Notes: generated by a model not told the origin, from the letters alone. A stretch of 64,000 nucleotides of DNA from Vibrio crassostreae 9ZC13 (GCF_000272045.2 NZ_AJYZ02000037.1:349290-413289), one strand, 5' to 3'. Shown: positions 30,101 to 39,241, counted from the first letter of the stretch. Numbers and translations are program-made.

Positions 30101-31319
30101 CACCAGCCCGCTCTTGTTTATTGGCGATGATTCCATCAACATTCGTTAGAGAGGTGGTAGCATACTTATCCTCACAGCCATCCAACATTGGGTCATTACC
30201 GTTTTGACTGGGTGTATCATACCCTCTTGCAAATTGAACCTTGTAACCATCGACTGCAAGATTGGAGTTGGTTGGTAATGTTGCTAAAAAAGCTATTTTT
30301 TCATCTTCATAATCGAGATTACTGTTGTGAGAAGCACTAAGCTCTAAAAATAGATCGACATAAGATCGCTCATTAGTTCTTTTTACCTTTCCTGATGTCA
30401 TCCATTTCGTACTGTTATTCCGAGTTTGGATTTGATGTAACACGACTGGGTTTGAAGAAAATGTACCTCCACCAAAATCACTGTAGAGAACTCTATCATT
30501 ATCGTTTGAACCAAACTTTGCACTTGCTTCATCTGTCTCTATGTAACCCGCAATTACTTGATGTCCATTAAAATCAGCAACACCGGGTTCAATGGCAAGG
30601 TAGCTTACCTCTGTCATTGGTTGACTATTTAAGTCAGGACCCCAACCGTTTTTAGGCGCTTTTACCTGCTCGATAGTGGCTTCCGTTTTAGTTACATTAG
30701 TAACCATTAACGATGCTGGGGCATCTAAGTCAGGATTATTAGAAGCAATAGTAGGCATCACGAACACAAGTGGTGTATTCGTGAAGGGTTTATTTAGAGG
30801 AATCTTACATTCTGAGCCTGCACATTGCGCGATTCCAAACTGGTACTGCGCTTGCGAAACATAACTTGGTGGTGGTTGAGTTATATCATCATCGCACTGA
30901 ATCTCACTAGCTCCATCTCCCGATACAGCAATCGCTGCAGAAAGCCCTGAAAGGTCAGCAAATTGAGGCGAGCCAACTTGTCGCCAAGAGCTTCCTTCCC
31001 ATAAATTATAAGTTAGCCATCCTGACTTATTCGAGCTACTTTCATATTCAAGCCAAACTTCATAAAACTCACCATTTAATGTTTCATTATCATCAATGAC
31101 AGGGTTTCGAACGCCACTATCATTGCTCCAAATTGGCGTAGGGCTACCGCCATTTCTTTTCGTCGCATAGATAGTATCTCCCCCCGATGCAGGGGATAAT
31201 TTAAACCATACGGAAAAATCATCTCCAGCATGAAGTGAGCTACATTGAGACGAAGAAAAATCTGCGAAAGCAGGAAAAGAAAAAAATAGCAGCGCAAATA
31301 TTATACTAAGATGCTTCAT
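27162..31319 (-). CDS. mshQ: MSHA biogenesis protein MshQ
   Basis: Last gene of the MSHA operon, encoding a very large secreted protein (1385 residues) with an N-terminal signal peptide (cleavage near AFA-DFS, residue 19). The N-terminal half has repeated beta-rich segments; the C-terminal half matches the DUF6701-type region of MshQ proteins (YEADSDIY...FYPKYFLQE, RYGRMVLDD, PWLRYNWRQ). Its role in the pilus is not settled; a tip adhesin or minor extracellular component is a reasonable inference. It starts in ATGA overlap with mshP. The centre of the gene (around 29300-29700) is visibly A/T-richer than its surroundings. Confidence 0.88.
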   Translation of the reverse strand: MKHLSIIFALLFFSFPAFADFSSSQCSSLHAGDDFSVWFKLSPASGGDTIYATKRNGGSPTPIWSNDSGVRNPVIDDNETLNGEFYEVWLEYESSSNKSGWLTYNLWEGSSWRQVGSPQFADLSGLSAAIAVSGDGASEIQCDDDITQPPPSYVSQAQYQFGIAQCAGSECKIPLNKPFTNTPLVFVMPTIASNNPDLDAPASLMVTNVTKTEATIEQVKAPKNGWGPDLNSQPMTEVSYLAIEPGVADFNGHQVIAGYIETDEASAKFGSNDNDRVLYSDFGGGTFSSNPVVLHQIQTRNNSTKWMTSGKVKRTNERSYVDLFLELSASHNSNLDYEDEKIAFLATLPTNSNLAVDGYKVQFARGYDTPSQNGNDPMLDGCEDKYATTSLTNVDGIIANKQERAGGHGGWLRRCNINNDQVSFVVDEDFRDRTHIPEEVGYFAFEMEDVPLDICDVAPYVVQSWGDNSSLLWTSNTASIQIEGTYQSSGQVGIWVDPTNPTVNPKTQCDGNECVENSSLYITEPNIVDLDLPTGQNVDAGWQEINLVSGKYNTVSAGGSGTINLTGDTYYIEHLIVGASGKIILSQNTKIYVNSFELSGGGQVINNSFKLSIWAENYKGSNALVQVERNLNALIFSRDKVLVTGGNGLINGRVTAKNIELRPDGKIIDDGQFCPVQPSDYQLDLTPNKDFSLLCETPQVTVIITDSQGNPATEQVEVYITTPAGIIVDSVIEGRHNGGNSYSTNSSGILTLGLDAESIGTYKIEAELASDSNQSDSGDFLVSLYKFEASDIYAVAGLAASFDLKALACKDDTATPVLGYLGDKTLNVSDFSLVHPTSAQGAVDGNLLVKSKSDWSDTSVIFEFDSSAQTTGSVIYSEAGKVSFKLSDPTFECPTGYDCEDNDGDSWDSLEGIVEVYVRPWQFAICTNNSSDGNSSGGNAFVAAGEEFDVFAKPIRFSSNANPSCNNSLVTQNYLLSSGAVVATHTLDTPSNNGAVLGSLEPGSQLTQSSSDISPNDNGYKFKSLKYSEVGSINFEVTEDSSSFYGKILGGFSGSKSIGRFYPKYFLQENPEWNVANQNDIAYLSQPYDSTVHQVYPMASGEGEGDTDNALNNYRFFNTELQAKFGVLDDSNIDNGFLLDTDAGSWSNDRKHWLLNDSASVLQRVTDSDDVGRRDAPFNTSDANSTITHFGLTVAGVDPVSFTDSDILTDSVEFPVQPPARYGRMVLDDIGGNSDTTLTIPLRAEFWDGSEFIVNEDDDRSTFNGANTCKQVIWHSEGAATTLVSLNGNGNVDDGEEEVTANQNTPAGTDAPREQVRLWLRMDDSEPDSDGGNNISCSGSDQDQPWLRYNWRQLGDEDPSTVVTFGIYRGNDRVIYRGESGLTGQ

Positions 31320-31774
31320 TCAGCCTCCTTCACCCAAAGTTCTTGATTACGTTGCACTTGGCTCACACCAGAACCGCAAATTACCGAAGACTCTAGAACA
31401 TAGAAAACAAAGCCATCAAGCTCTCCTCGATTGGAACACTGCACTCGCTCAAGAGAGCAATTCACCGAAGCCGCATCAACCATAGAGCTTGCTACCGTAT
31501 AAATCCCACCTCCGGGTTGGAGAGCATTGCTGCTACAAACACTAGCAACAGCAGAAGAAGCCTGAGGATCAGGATCCGGATAAAACTGAGTCATAACATA
31601 TTCATTAACAGAGTGACTGAGCAACCAAGCTTGTGTGCCAAGTACAACTCGAGTGTTTGAATCATTATCAGACCAACTCGTTCGACTCAAACTTGTCGCT
31701 AAGAAACCAAGCACCACGATAACAAAGATGACAATGACTAGCGCACTACCTTTTTGGGTTGATTTACGGGACAT
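31316..31774 (-). CDS. mshP: MSHA minor pilin-like protein MshP
   Basis: A 152-residue protein with an N-terminal hydrophobic helix (ALVIVIFVIVVLGFLATSLSR, residues 11-31), like the PilX class of pseudopilins. No canonical prepilin cleavage motif (G/F-TLIE) is clear; the start reads MSRKSTQKGSALVIV. Cysteines in the C-terminal half may form disulfides. Overlaps mshO by 11 bases and mshQ by 4, so the three are cotranslated. Confidence 0.9.
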   Translation of the reverse strand: MSRKSTQKGSALVIVIFVIVVLGFLATSLSRTSWSDNDSNTRVVLGTQAWLLSHSVNEYVMTQFYPDPDPQASSAVASVCSSNALQPGGGIYTVASSMVDAASVNCSLERVQCSNRGELDGFVFYVLESSVICGSGVSQVQRNQELWVKEAE

Positions 31775-32486
31775 TAATCACCTGTATATCTTGCTCAAAC
31801 ACTGTGGACTCATTATTTTCTGCAAACTCGAGAATCAACTCAACAACACCGTTACTCTGAACATCCGCAGGTTGATAACTCAGAGTGCTATTCTCACTCA
31901 TAACTCGATCGCTTATTGTGACACCATTACGAGTTAGTAAATTACTATTCGCAAGGCAATACTCCACAAGGTTATTTGAGTCAAAAATGTAGTGCCTTTT
32001 ACCTACAGATTCACTGACAAGAGTGTTAGCTCCATTTGGAATAGAAAAGTATGCAGCAGATACGCTCGGAGGAACCACACTATCAAGAGGGTATACATTA
32101 TTTAGGTTGTTGATATCCGTATGTGGTCTAGTCGGATTTATAACCAATGACATAGATTGTAATGAACTACTTGTCGCTCCAGTATCACTAACTAGAAAGT
32201 TAATGTCTGCCCCCGAGGTAGCGTAAAAACCTGAATCAACAATTGGATAAAATGATACGCAACCGCTACTTACAGAAGCAGGAAACAGATTAGGTACAGC
32301 ATGCCTCACTTCACGCGAAAGCTTTTCCAGTACAAACCTAGCTTCGGTTTGTAGCCGAAAGCGCTCTACAGAGCCAAAATAACCTCTCATACCGAGTTCA
32401 GTAAAATTTGCGACACCAAGCAAAACGATACTTGAGATGACAATAGCTAAAATCATCTCTATAAGCGTAAACCCTTTCCCTTTCAT
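31764..32486 (-). CDS. mshO: MSHA minor pilin MshO
   Basis: A 240-residue type IV prepilin: MKGKG-FTLIEMILAIVISS, with the cleavage site after Gly5 and the N-terminal hydrophobic helix. It belongs to the PilW/GspJ-like minor pilins that help prime pilus assembly. Its start codon overlaps the mshD stop (TAATG). A downstream overlap joins it to mshP. Confidence 0.93.
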   Translation of the reverse strand: MKGKGFTLIEMILAIVISSIVLLGVANFTELGMRGYFGSVERFRLQTEARFVLEKLSREVRHAVPNLFPASVSSGCVSFYPIVDSGFYATSGADINFLVSDTGATSSSLQSMSLVINPTRPHTDINNLNNVYPLDSVVPPSVSAAYFSIPNGANTLVSESVGKRHYIFDSNNLVEYCLANSNLLTRNGVTISDRVMSENSTLSYQPADVQSNGVVELILEFAENNESTVFEQDIQVINVP

Positions 32487-32848
32487 TAATACTCCCCTTT
32501 ATAAGCGACTAAAGTGATAGGAGGATTATTGCTTGCGGTAATTGTTAAGGTAAATTTCTGCATAGATGTAGTTGGCGTATCGTTAGTAACGACCAAATCC
32601 ACATCAAAATTAGTGTAAGTGCTGCCGAGTTCAATTGGAGTGCCGGAGCTCACCGAGCCGTAATCTCGAGCTAAAAGATCGGTCATAATACTTTGACCTA
32701 ATGCCGAAGCTCGGTTGGAATAATTCACTTGCCCTGAAAGCGCGGATTGTGGTGCAAGAAAAGTAGAAAATGCGAGCATTGCAAAACCAAGTAGTACAAT
32801 AACAATAATCGACTCGATAAGCGTAAAGCCACTATTTACGTACTTCAT
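32486..32848 (-). CDS. mshD: MSHA minor pilin MshD
   Basis: A 120-residue prepilin with MKYVNSG-FTLIESIIVIVLLG, cleaved after the Gly before Phe-Thr-Leu-Ile-Glu. I chose ATG at 32848 because it forms an ATGA overlap with the mshC stop and sits 7 bases after AGG; an ATG two codons earlier is poorly spaced. GspI/PilV-like minor pilin, probably part of the initiation complex with MshC, MshO and MshP. Confidence 0.92.
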   Translation of the reverse strand: MKYVNSGFTLIESIIVIVLLGFAMLAFSTFLAPQSALSGQVNYSNRASALGQSIMTDLLARDYGSVSSGTPIELGSTYTNFDVDLVVTNDTPTTSMQKFTLTITASNNPPITLVAYKGEY

Positions 32849-33342
32849 GGGCATACCTGATTACTTGGATAAACAAAACCTTGAGAATTGATACAAACCC
32901 AAGCCCTGCCTGAACTATTATTTGATGAAATGGTAATTTGAACACCAGATGAGGCAGTATTTTCAGGGTTACCTAAAAGGTTGAATTCGATTGGAGAAGA
33001 GTAGCTAGAGATAGGTACAGACGCGAAGCTATAATCATCACTAACGATAACATCACTTCTTGTTTCAGATGTGTTATCACAAGCAGATTGCGAACCGATA
33101 CAATTGTTCGCAGCTACTAAACGTAAGCTTTCAGCACCTGACACAGACATATCCATATTGGATTGCATTCGATTGAGCTGAATTTGTCGGATGACAGAAG
33201 ATGCCTGTTCTTGAAGAGCATACAATTCGTAGACTTGGCGACCGCCAAACCGGCTAATAGCTGTCGCTGAAATAATAGCAAGTAAAAGAATCACTACGAT
33301 CAATTCAACTAGAGTGAAACCTTTGTTTGGCTTTGTATTCAT
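32845..33342 (-). CDS. mshC: MSHA minor pilin MshC
   Basis: A 165-residue prepilin, MNTKPNKG-FTLVELIVVILLLAI, cleaved after Gly8, similar to GspH-type minor pilins. It has several cysteines in the C-terminal part (NNCIGSQSACDN). It follows the mshA gene after a 124-base gap with a terminator-like hairpin, so minor pilins are probably made at a lower level than the major pilin. Confidence 0.93.
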   Translation of the reverse strand: MNTKPNKGFTLVELIVVILLLAIISATAISRFGGRQVYELYALQEQASSVIRQIQLNRMQSNMDMSVSGAESLRLVAANNCIGSQSACDNTSETRSDVIVSDDYSFASVPISSYSSPIEFNLLGNPENTASSGVQITISSNNSSGRAWVCINSQGFVYPSNQVCP

Positions 33343-33431
33343 ATAAGCCTTAATTGGTTAATTTGACTATCTAGATTATAAATTACGGTATGGAAGGATA
33401 AAGTGGCAGTTAAAACATATTGAATACAAAA

Positions 33432-33455
33432 TAAAAGACCAGCCGAAGCTGGTCT
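33432..33455 (-). terminator. attenuator/terminator after mshA with UUCG tetraloop
   Basis: On the minus strand AGACCAGC-TTCG-GCTGGTCT is followed by TTTATTTTG, about 10 bases after the mshA stop. A UUCG tetraloop on an 8-bp stem makes a very stable terminator. It would let mshA be expressed well above the downstream minor pilins mshC-mshD-mshO-mshP-mshQ. Confidence 0.8.
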
Positions 33456-33466
33456 AAAATACAAAC

Positions 33467-33964
33467 TTAGTTACCAGTACCACCACAGCCATCAGCTGCC
33501 GTACCTAAATTCACAGTAGTAGTTGCAGCACTTGCCGCTGTTGTACCAGTAGCTTGCGTATAAGTAACAATACATGCCGCTGCGTCAGCAGCAGTGCCTG
33601 AGAATGAGTATGTAATACTGGTATTTGCAACACTAGCAGTTACAGACCAATCTGTAGACAAGCCAACAACTGCTGCACCAATACCATCAGCATCCGCTGT
33701 TGGGTAACCAAAAGAAGTTGTAATGCCCTCTACTTCTGGAGCTGGCGTTGCAGTGTACTCTTGAGACTCAACGCCCTCTACAGCAGCTTTGCCATAAACG
33801 ATACCTGCAGCACTATCAATTGCACCTTTTAGACCTTGAAGTGAAGACTCACGAGCATCATCTTGCAGGTTTAGGAAACGAGGTGCCGCAGTTACAGCAA
33901 GAATACCTAGAATAACAATTACAACCACTAGTTCGATTAGGGTGAAACCGCCTTGTCTTTTCAT
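33467..33964 (-). CDS. mshA: MSHA major pilin MshA
   Basis: Major subunit of the mannose-sensitive haemagglutinin pilus, used for surface sensing and attachment to chitin and plankton. The 165-residue prepilin begins [20 protein letters not shown] with cleavage after Gly6. The C-terminal domain has two cysteines (AACIVTY and DGCGG) that form the D-loop disulfide. The Ala/Thr-rich C-terminal part is typical of a variable pilin surface. The 35-base gap from mshB plus the strong hairpin behind the gene suggests high independent transcript stability. Confidence 0.95.
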   Translation of the reverse strand: MKRQGGFTLIELVVVIVILGILAVTAAPRFLNLQDDARESSLQGLKGAIDSAAGIVYGKAAVEGVESQEYTATPAPEVEGITTSFGYPTADADGIGAAVVGLSTDWSVTASVANTSITYSFSGTAADAAACIVTYTQATGTTAASAATTTVNLGTAADGCGGTGN

Positions 33965-33999
33965 AGTTAAGCTCTCTCTATGTTTAATTTTACGCAGAC

Positions 34000-34575
34000 T
34001 TACTGCAAAGTTACGGTCACACGACCAGTTTTAATTTCGTAAACAAATTCATGCTCAGTACTACCTTCTAATTGAACGTAAGTACAGGTTGCATCACCTG
34101 AATTCGCTTGCGCTGAATATTTGTAATTTGAGTCGTTAGCGACATCTGCCACTGCACCTACTTTAGGTGGATTTTGCAGCAAGTTTTCCATCAGTTCAGA
34201 ACATGTTTCATCTGAAATATCTTGTGGCGCGGTGCTCGAATTATTGTTCAGAGTCCACGGATAGCCATCTCGAAAGTCAGTATCGACGTTGCTACTGTTC
34301 TTTGATCTTGTTAACCAAAAATCAACACCATCATAATTTACAGTATTGTATGTCTCAACACCAATCTTCTCTGACGGTCTTGCTTCTGCTTCCCACTGTG
34401 CTCTTGCCGACAAAACAGCGGTCGCAAAACCACCAGCGACACCTTCAATGCTTGATTTCTTAGCTTCATCAGTTACATCGAGAAAACGAGGTAATGCAGC
34501 AACCGCCAATAAACCAACGACCACGATCACTATCACTAATTCGACAAGGGAGAAACCCTTTTGATTCTTAAGCAT
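34000..34575 (-). CDS. mshB: MSHA pilin-like protein MshB
   Basis: A 191-residue prepilin, [25 protein letters not shown], cleaved after Gly7. It is close to MshA in its N-terminal helix ([22 protein letters not shown]) but has a longer C-terminal domain with cysteines SDETCSELM and DATCTY. Lies directly ahead of mshA. In V. cholerae the structural genes are reported to have their own promoter upstream of mshB; the 79-base gap before it would hold it. Confidence 0.93.
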   Translation of the reverse strand: MLKNQKGFSLVELVIVIVVVGLLAVAALPRFLDVTDEAKKSSIEGVAGGFATAVLSARAQWEAEARPSEKIGVETYNTVNYDGVDFWLTRSKNSSNVDTDFRDGYPWTLNNNSSTAPQDISDETCSELMENLLQNPPKVGAVADVANDSNYKYSAQANSGDATCTYVQLEGSTEHEFVYEIKTGRVTVTLQ

Positions 34576-34654
34576 TTTCTACCTACTCATCTAATTATTA
34601 ACGCGCATTATACATTCGCGCACGTATAAAACCATACAAAAACTGTCAATATTT

Positions 34655-35110
34655 TCACAAAGCCAAAATATTGGCTTTCACACTAAACCTTTCTTTTTCG
34701 AGCAATATATCTAGCTGATACTTATCAGCATAATGATAACTACAGTGAAACCGTATGTTATCACTCTTATCTTCAACACTTGGAGATCTTAGCCCTAAAA
34801 TGCTTCCTTGGGGATACAATTGATCCAGCCAATAATTACAGTCTCGCTCCGTACCTTGGATAGGCATTACCCACCCAGTTCTGCTGTAGATCTTTGGGGG
34901 TTCCGAGCCTTCTTCTTGCCCAGCACCCGATAACAAATACTGCTGTTTGAACAAATTGGCTTGCTCTAAAATCCGCTTGCTCGCGACGATAAATGCCGTG
35001 TTAGTCGCTTCTTCTTCTACCGTTTTGAATGCCGAAAGCACACCGACAATAAGAAAAAGAATAACCACTGTCCAAATAACAAAACGTGAGCGTTGTAGGT
35101 TATTTAGCAT
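34655..35110 (-). CDS. mshF: MSHA biogenesis protein MshF
   Basis: A 151-residue bitopic protein: short cytoplasmic N-terminus, one transmembrane helix (about 10-27, FVIWTVVILFLIVGVLSAF), then a periplasmic domain with two cysteines (ERDCNYWLDQLYP and RFHCSYHYADKY). It is recognised mainly by position between mshG and mshB and by length. Its role in the pilus machine is not defined. Its start lies three bases after the mshG stop. Confidence 0.85.
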   Translation of the reverse strand: MLNNLQRSRFVIWTVVILFLIVGVLSAFKTVEEEATNTAFIVASKRILEQANLFKQQYLLSGAGQEEGSEPPKIYSRTGWVMPIQGTERDCNYWLDQLYPQGSILGLRSPSVEDKSDNIRFHCSYHYADKYQLDILLEKERFSVKANILAL

Positions 35111-35113
35111 TCC

Positions 35114-36337
35114 CTAGCCTTTGATCGCATCCAACATTCCCCACATCGGCAAGAAGATACCTAGCGCCAAAATCAGCACCATGCCTGCAACGATGGTTAA
35201 CAAAATGGGTTCAATTCTGGCGGTTAAGGTTTTCAGATCGTAATCGACTTCGCGGTCATAAAAATCAGCCACTTCAAGTAATAGCTCATCAATACGACCC
35301 GTCTCTTCACCGACGGAGATCATTTGTATCACGAGCGGTGTGAAAATTTCGCTGTTAATCGCGGTCGACGAAACCGTACTACCGGCTTCAATGGCCGATT
35401 TCATGGCTTGAACTCGCAACTCTAGAAAACGGTTATCTAAAGCTTCCGCCGAAAGCGCTAGCGACTGGTTCAGTGGAACACCCGCTTTAAGCATCAAAGC
35501 AAAAGTACGCGAGAAGCGTGACAACAGTGCTCGATTCACTACCCCGCCAATGACCGGCATTTTTAAGCGTAATCGATCCCACTTTTCCAAGCCTTTGTCT
35601 GTCTTCACCCAAGCTTTAAAAGCGAAGATAAGACCAAAGATCACTCCAAGCATTAAGCCCCAGTAATTCACAAAGAACTCAGACATACCAATCAAGATAC
35701 GAGTAGGCAGCGGCAAGTCGACACCAAAGCGCGCAAACATGCTTGAGAACTGTGGAATAACCTTGATGTTAAGAATGAACATTGCAATCAAGATAAAACT
35801 GATCACGAATGTTGGGTAACGCATCGCAGTCTTAATTCGTTTGCGAGTCTCAACTTCTTGTTCGTAATATCCAGCTAATTGCAGTAAAGCCTGATCTAGA
35901 CGGCCTGTGTTTTCACCAACGCCAATCATCGAGACAAACAACGGACTGAATACCTTTGGGTGCATCTGCATTGACGCCGCTAAGCCGCGACCATTGGTTA
36001 GCTCAGCAACCACCTCTTCCAAGGCGGCTTTCAGCTGCTTATTTTCGCAGTTTTGAGTGAGGCCTTTCATCGATCTTAATAGTGGTACACCCGCTTTGGT
36101 TAGGCTGTATAACTGTCGACAAAACAGAACCAACACCTCTAACGGTACACTCGGAAAGAACAGACTCGATACATCCATATCTAAGACTGAACCACCACTT
36201 TTGCCCAGTTTGATAGAGGTTGGAATGATCCCTTTACTCATCAAGCTTTCAGCAGCAAGATCTTCATTATTCGCGTCTAATTGCCCACTTACTTGACTAC
36301 CATCAGAGCTGCGACCTACATAACGATACGTTGGCAT
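35114..36337 (-). CDS. mshG: MSHA inner-membrane platform protein MshG
   Basis: GspF/PilC-family polytopic platform protein, 407 residues, that couples the cytoplasmic ATPase to pilin insertion. It opens MPTYRYVGRSSDGSQVSGQLDANN and has the two GspF repeats: LVLFCRQLYSLTKAGVPLLRS and FSRTFALMLKAGVPLNQSL, each followed by the conserved VGENTGRLD or VGEETGRIDE. Three transmembrane helices are visible. It follows mshE after 12 bases. Confidence 0.95.
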   Translation of the reverse strand: MPTYRYVGRSSDGSQVSGQLDANNEDLAAESLMSKGIIPTSIKLGKSGGSVLDMDVSSLFFPSVPLEVLVLFCRQLYSLTKAGVPLLRSMKGLTQNCENKQLKAALEEVVAELTNGRGLAASMQMHPKVFSPLFVSMIGVGENTGRLDQALLQLAGYYEQEVETRKRIKTAMRYPTFVISFILIAMFILNIKVIPQFSSMFARFGVDLPLPTRILIGMSEFFVNYWGLMLGVIFGLIFAFKAWVKTDKGLEKWDRLRLKMPVIGGVVNRALLSRFSRTFALMLKAGVPLNQSLALSAEALDNRFLELRVQAMKSAIEAGSTVSSTAINSEIFTPLVIQMISVGEETGRIDELLLEVADFYDREVDYDLKTLTARIEPILLTIVAGMVLILALGIFLPMWGMLDAIKG

Positions 36338-36349
36338 ATCATTCTACCC

Positions 36350-38074
36350 CTACAGATAAATTGGGTCAGTGGCACCGGACGCATCACCTTCGCCAAGATG
36401 CATTATCTCATCAAGACTCACGACACCTTGCAGAGCCAATTCCATCGCAGAAGCCAATAACGGTTTATAGTTTTCAGACTGTCTCGCCTTTTGAGCAAAA
36501 CCTACCGCATCATTAGCTCTCAGTGCATCCATCATGTTTTGCTCTAGCTCCAACATTTCAAATACACCAATTCGCCCGCGGTAACCGGTTAAGTTACAGT
36601 GCTGGCAACCACGGCCTTTCATAAACGGCACACCTACTTGGTTAGGGAAACGGACGCTCAGCCATTGCTTGCGAGGTTCATCTAACTCATCCTCAACCTT
36701 ACAATCTGTACACACTTTACGAACTAATCGCTGTGCGACTACTGCTCGAACAGCGCTCGCGACCAAGTAACCCGGAGCACCCATATCCATCATACGCAAC
36801 GCGCTGTCTACCGCATCATTGGTATGTAACGTACTTAATACTAAGTGGCCGGTCAGTGCAGCTCTCAAGCCTATCTCAACGGTTTCGTGGTCACGCATCT
36901 CACCGATAAGAATAATATCGGGATCCTGACGTAGAAAGGTTCTCAAGATAGTAGAGAAATCGAGATTGATCTTAGGGTTTACCTGAACTTGATTCACACG
37001 AGGTAGGCGGTATTCCACCGGGTCTTCCGCAGTAATGATCTTTTTACCCGGTTCGTTTAACTCACTTAACGCGCCGTATAAGGTTGTTGTTTTACCTGAG
37101 CCGGTTGGGCCGGTAACCAAAATCATGCCATGTGGACGGCGCAATTGTTGACGCAGACGAACCAACAGATCACTCGGTATGCCCGACTCTTCTAGTTTAC
37201 GTAGGCCTGCTGACTGGTTAAGAAGACGCATAACCACTGATTCACCGTGCTGTACTGGCATGGTCGACATACGAATATCAACCGACTGACCTTTAGCTCG
37301 GATATTAAAGCGACCATCTTGAGGAAGACGTTTCTCTGAAATATCGAGGTTTGCCATCAGCTTCAAGCGCAGTACAAGTGCAGAAGCGATATTCACTTCA
37401 TTCAGCAATGTTTCATGCAGTACGCCATCAATACGCTGACGAAGACGCAATACGTTTGAATCTGGCTCGATATGAATATCCGAAGCACCAACCTGAATAG
37501 CATCTTCAAATAGTGAGTTGATCAGCTTAACGACGGTAACTTCATCACTGTCTTCTTCAGCGATATCGAAATCAAAAGCATCATTAACTTGGTGTTCAGC
37601 GTGAAGTTGCTCAGCAAACGAGGCAATCTCTTTGGTTCTTCGATAATAGCGATCGAAGCCATCAACCAATTGCCTTTCTTGAGCAACAACGAATTCCAGC
37701 GCGTAATCGCCGAGCTGACCAAGCAAAGACTCTTGGGCAAACAGATCGGCTGGGTCACTCATAGCAACACGTAAAGTGTCACCTTGGCGCCCAATCACTA
37801 AGGCACGAAGGCGACGAGCATGTACTTCTGGCAAAAGCTGTACCGCTTCAACATCGACAACGGCTCGGCTTAAATCAATAAGAGGAATCGCTAACTGCTG
37901 CGACAAAAAGCTCAGCATTTGCTGTTCTGACAAGAAGCCAAGCTCAATTAGAGCATCACCGAGCTTACGCCCAGTACTTTTCTGAGCGGCCAGTGCTTGT
38001 TCAACTTGAGCCTCGGTGATAATGCCTTCTTCGACAAGCAAATCACCAAGTCTTTTTCTTAATCTAATTTGCAT
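36350..38074 (-). CDS. mshE: MSHA pilus assembly ATPase MshE
   Basis: Extension ATPase of the MSHA pilus, 574 residues. The N-terminus carries two tandem MshEN motifs, RLGDLLVEEGIITEAQVEQ and KLGDALIELGFLSEQQMLS (about residues 8-60), which bind cyclic-di-GMP in the V. cholerae protein. The C-terminal half has Walker A (GPTGSGKTTT), the Asp box, Walker B (IILIGEMRDHET), and a tetracysteine zinc site (CTDC and CQHC). Second messenger control of MSHA extension follows from the family. Overlaps mshN by 11 bases. Confidence 0.96.
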   Translation of the reverse strand: MQIRLRKRLGDLLVEEGIITEAQVEQALAAQKSTGRKLGDALIELGFLSEQQMLSFLSQQLAIPLIDLSRAVVDVEAVQLLPEVHARRLRALVIGRQGDTLRVAMSDPADLFAQESLLGQLGDYALEFVVAQERQLVDGFDRYYRRTKEIASFAEQLHAEHQVNDAFDFDIAEEDSDEVTVVKLINSLFEDAIQVGASDIHIEPDSNVLRLRQRIDGVLHETLLNEVNIASALVLRLKLMANLDISEKRLPQDGRFNIRAKGQSVDIRMSTMPVQHGESVVMRLLNQSAGLRKLEESGIPSDLLVRLRQQLRRPHGMILVTGPTGSGKTTTLYGALSELNEPGKKIITAEDPVEYRLPRVNQVQVNPKINLDFSTILRTFLRQDPDIILIGEMRDHETVEIGLRAALTGHLVLSTLHTNDAVDSALRMMDMGAPGYLVASAVRAVVAQRLVRKVCTDCKVEDELDEPRKQWLSVRFPNQVGVPFMKGRGCQHCNLTGYRGRIGVFEMLELEQNMMDALRANDAVGFAQKARQSENYKPLLASAMELALQGVVSLDEIMHLGEGDASGATDPIYL

Positions 38075-39239
38075 CGCCGCTCTCCTCTAAAGCATTGAGT
38101 ATTTTTAACCGGTCACGCACAAAGCTTTGTGATTGAGATGAGATACCGACTCTGGTTAACGCACCTTGGTATGACGCTTTAGCAGCCGTGAAGTCGAGTT
38201 GGCGTTCTTGCTGAATCGCTAAGCCCAACCACCAGCGAGCGTTATCTGAATCGACCTCAACCAACTTTTGATAACTCTCGAGTGCGATTTCTTCTTGCTG
38301 TGATTTTTGGCTCAACGCCGCACGCATTGCTAGATACTCTTGAGTTGGATGCGGAGGCATGTGTACTAAAGGGCTCAGCGCCGCTTCTGATTGATTCGCT
38401 TTAACCAGCAGTTTAGATAACCCTAATCGCAATTTTTCACTGTTGATGTTGAGCTTAATTCCAGACTGATAAAGCTCATAGGCTTTGCGAGTATCGCCTT
38501 TACCAAAATAGAGAATCGCAAGTTTCTGACGGACATCTTCATTTCGTGGCGTGTAGCGTAGAGCTTCAGTGTAGCCCTTCAACGCACCAGTAAGATCGTT
38601 CGCATCAAGCGCTTTCTGAGCTCGACCTTGAGCATTCACAGATAGCTGTTCCGGAGTTAACTCAACCTGTTCGATCAACATTCCGCTATTTTCTGAATCA
38701 CCAGAGGCTACAGGCTCATTAGAGATAGACGCAGGATCTTTTTTGGCCACACTAGCAACGTAAACTGGTTGGGGGATGTCAGTCCTAATCGTTTTAGGCG
38801 TGCTTAGAGGTTTAGCCGGTGTTTGTTGTTTTGTCGCTTTTGGGGCAGACATAACAACTGATTCGGAAACACTAGGCTTAGATTGAGCGCTTTTTGCCAT
38901 CGCAGTGTTTTCTGTTGAAAGGATCGCAGAGTCTAGTGTCACCAATTTCTTAGTTGGCGATGAGATAGGTTGAGCGGCTTCCTGGATGCCATTTGAATCA
39001 TCAACGACAGAGACTTGAACCTGTAAATCTCGAGTTGAGATTGACTGCTCAACAATAGACTGATCAATCACAGGGCCTTGCGATATCGCCCAACCGCCCA
39101 TCGCTAAGCTCAACGTAAAACCTGCAACAACCCAAACTAGGGGGGAACGCGTTTTTACTTTAGGTACGACTGCCGCTTCAATCGAAGTCGCTGACTTTTT
39201 CTTTGCCAATTCAGACAAGGCGTTGTTAATGACGCTCAT
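38064..39239 (-). CDS. mshN: MSHA biogenesis protein MshN (TPR)
   Basis: A 391-residue protein with a cytoplasmic N-terminus (MSVINNALSELAKKK), one transmembrane helix (about 34-54), a low-complexity linker rich in Ser/Pro/Lys, and C-terminal tetratricopeptide-like repeats (ALDANDLTGALKGYTEALRYTPRN and following, about 210-380). I chose ATG at 39239, two bases after the mshM stop; a GTG six codons earlier lies inside mshM. It is a likely scaffold of the assembly machine. Confidence 0.9.
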   Translation of the reverse strand: MSVINNALSELAKKKSATSIEAAVVPKVKTRSPLVWVVAGFTLSLAMGGWAISQGPVIDQSIVEQSISTRDLQVQVSVVDDSNGIQEAAQPISSPTKKLVTLDSAILSTENTAMAKSAQSKPSVSESVVMSAPKATKQQTPAKPLSTPKTIRTDIPQPVYVASVAKKDPASISNEPVASGDSENSGMLIEQVELTPEQLSVNAQGRAQKALDANDLTGALKGYTEALRYTPRNEDVRQKLAILYFGKGDTRKAYELYQSGIKLNINSEKLRLGLSKLLVKANQSEAALSPLVHMPPHPTQEYLAMRAALSQKSQQEEIALESYQKLVEVDSDNARWWLGLAIQQERQLDFTAAKASYQGALTRVGISSQSQSFVRDRLKILNALEESGDAN

Positions 39240-39241
39240 AA

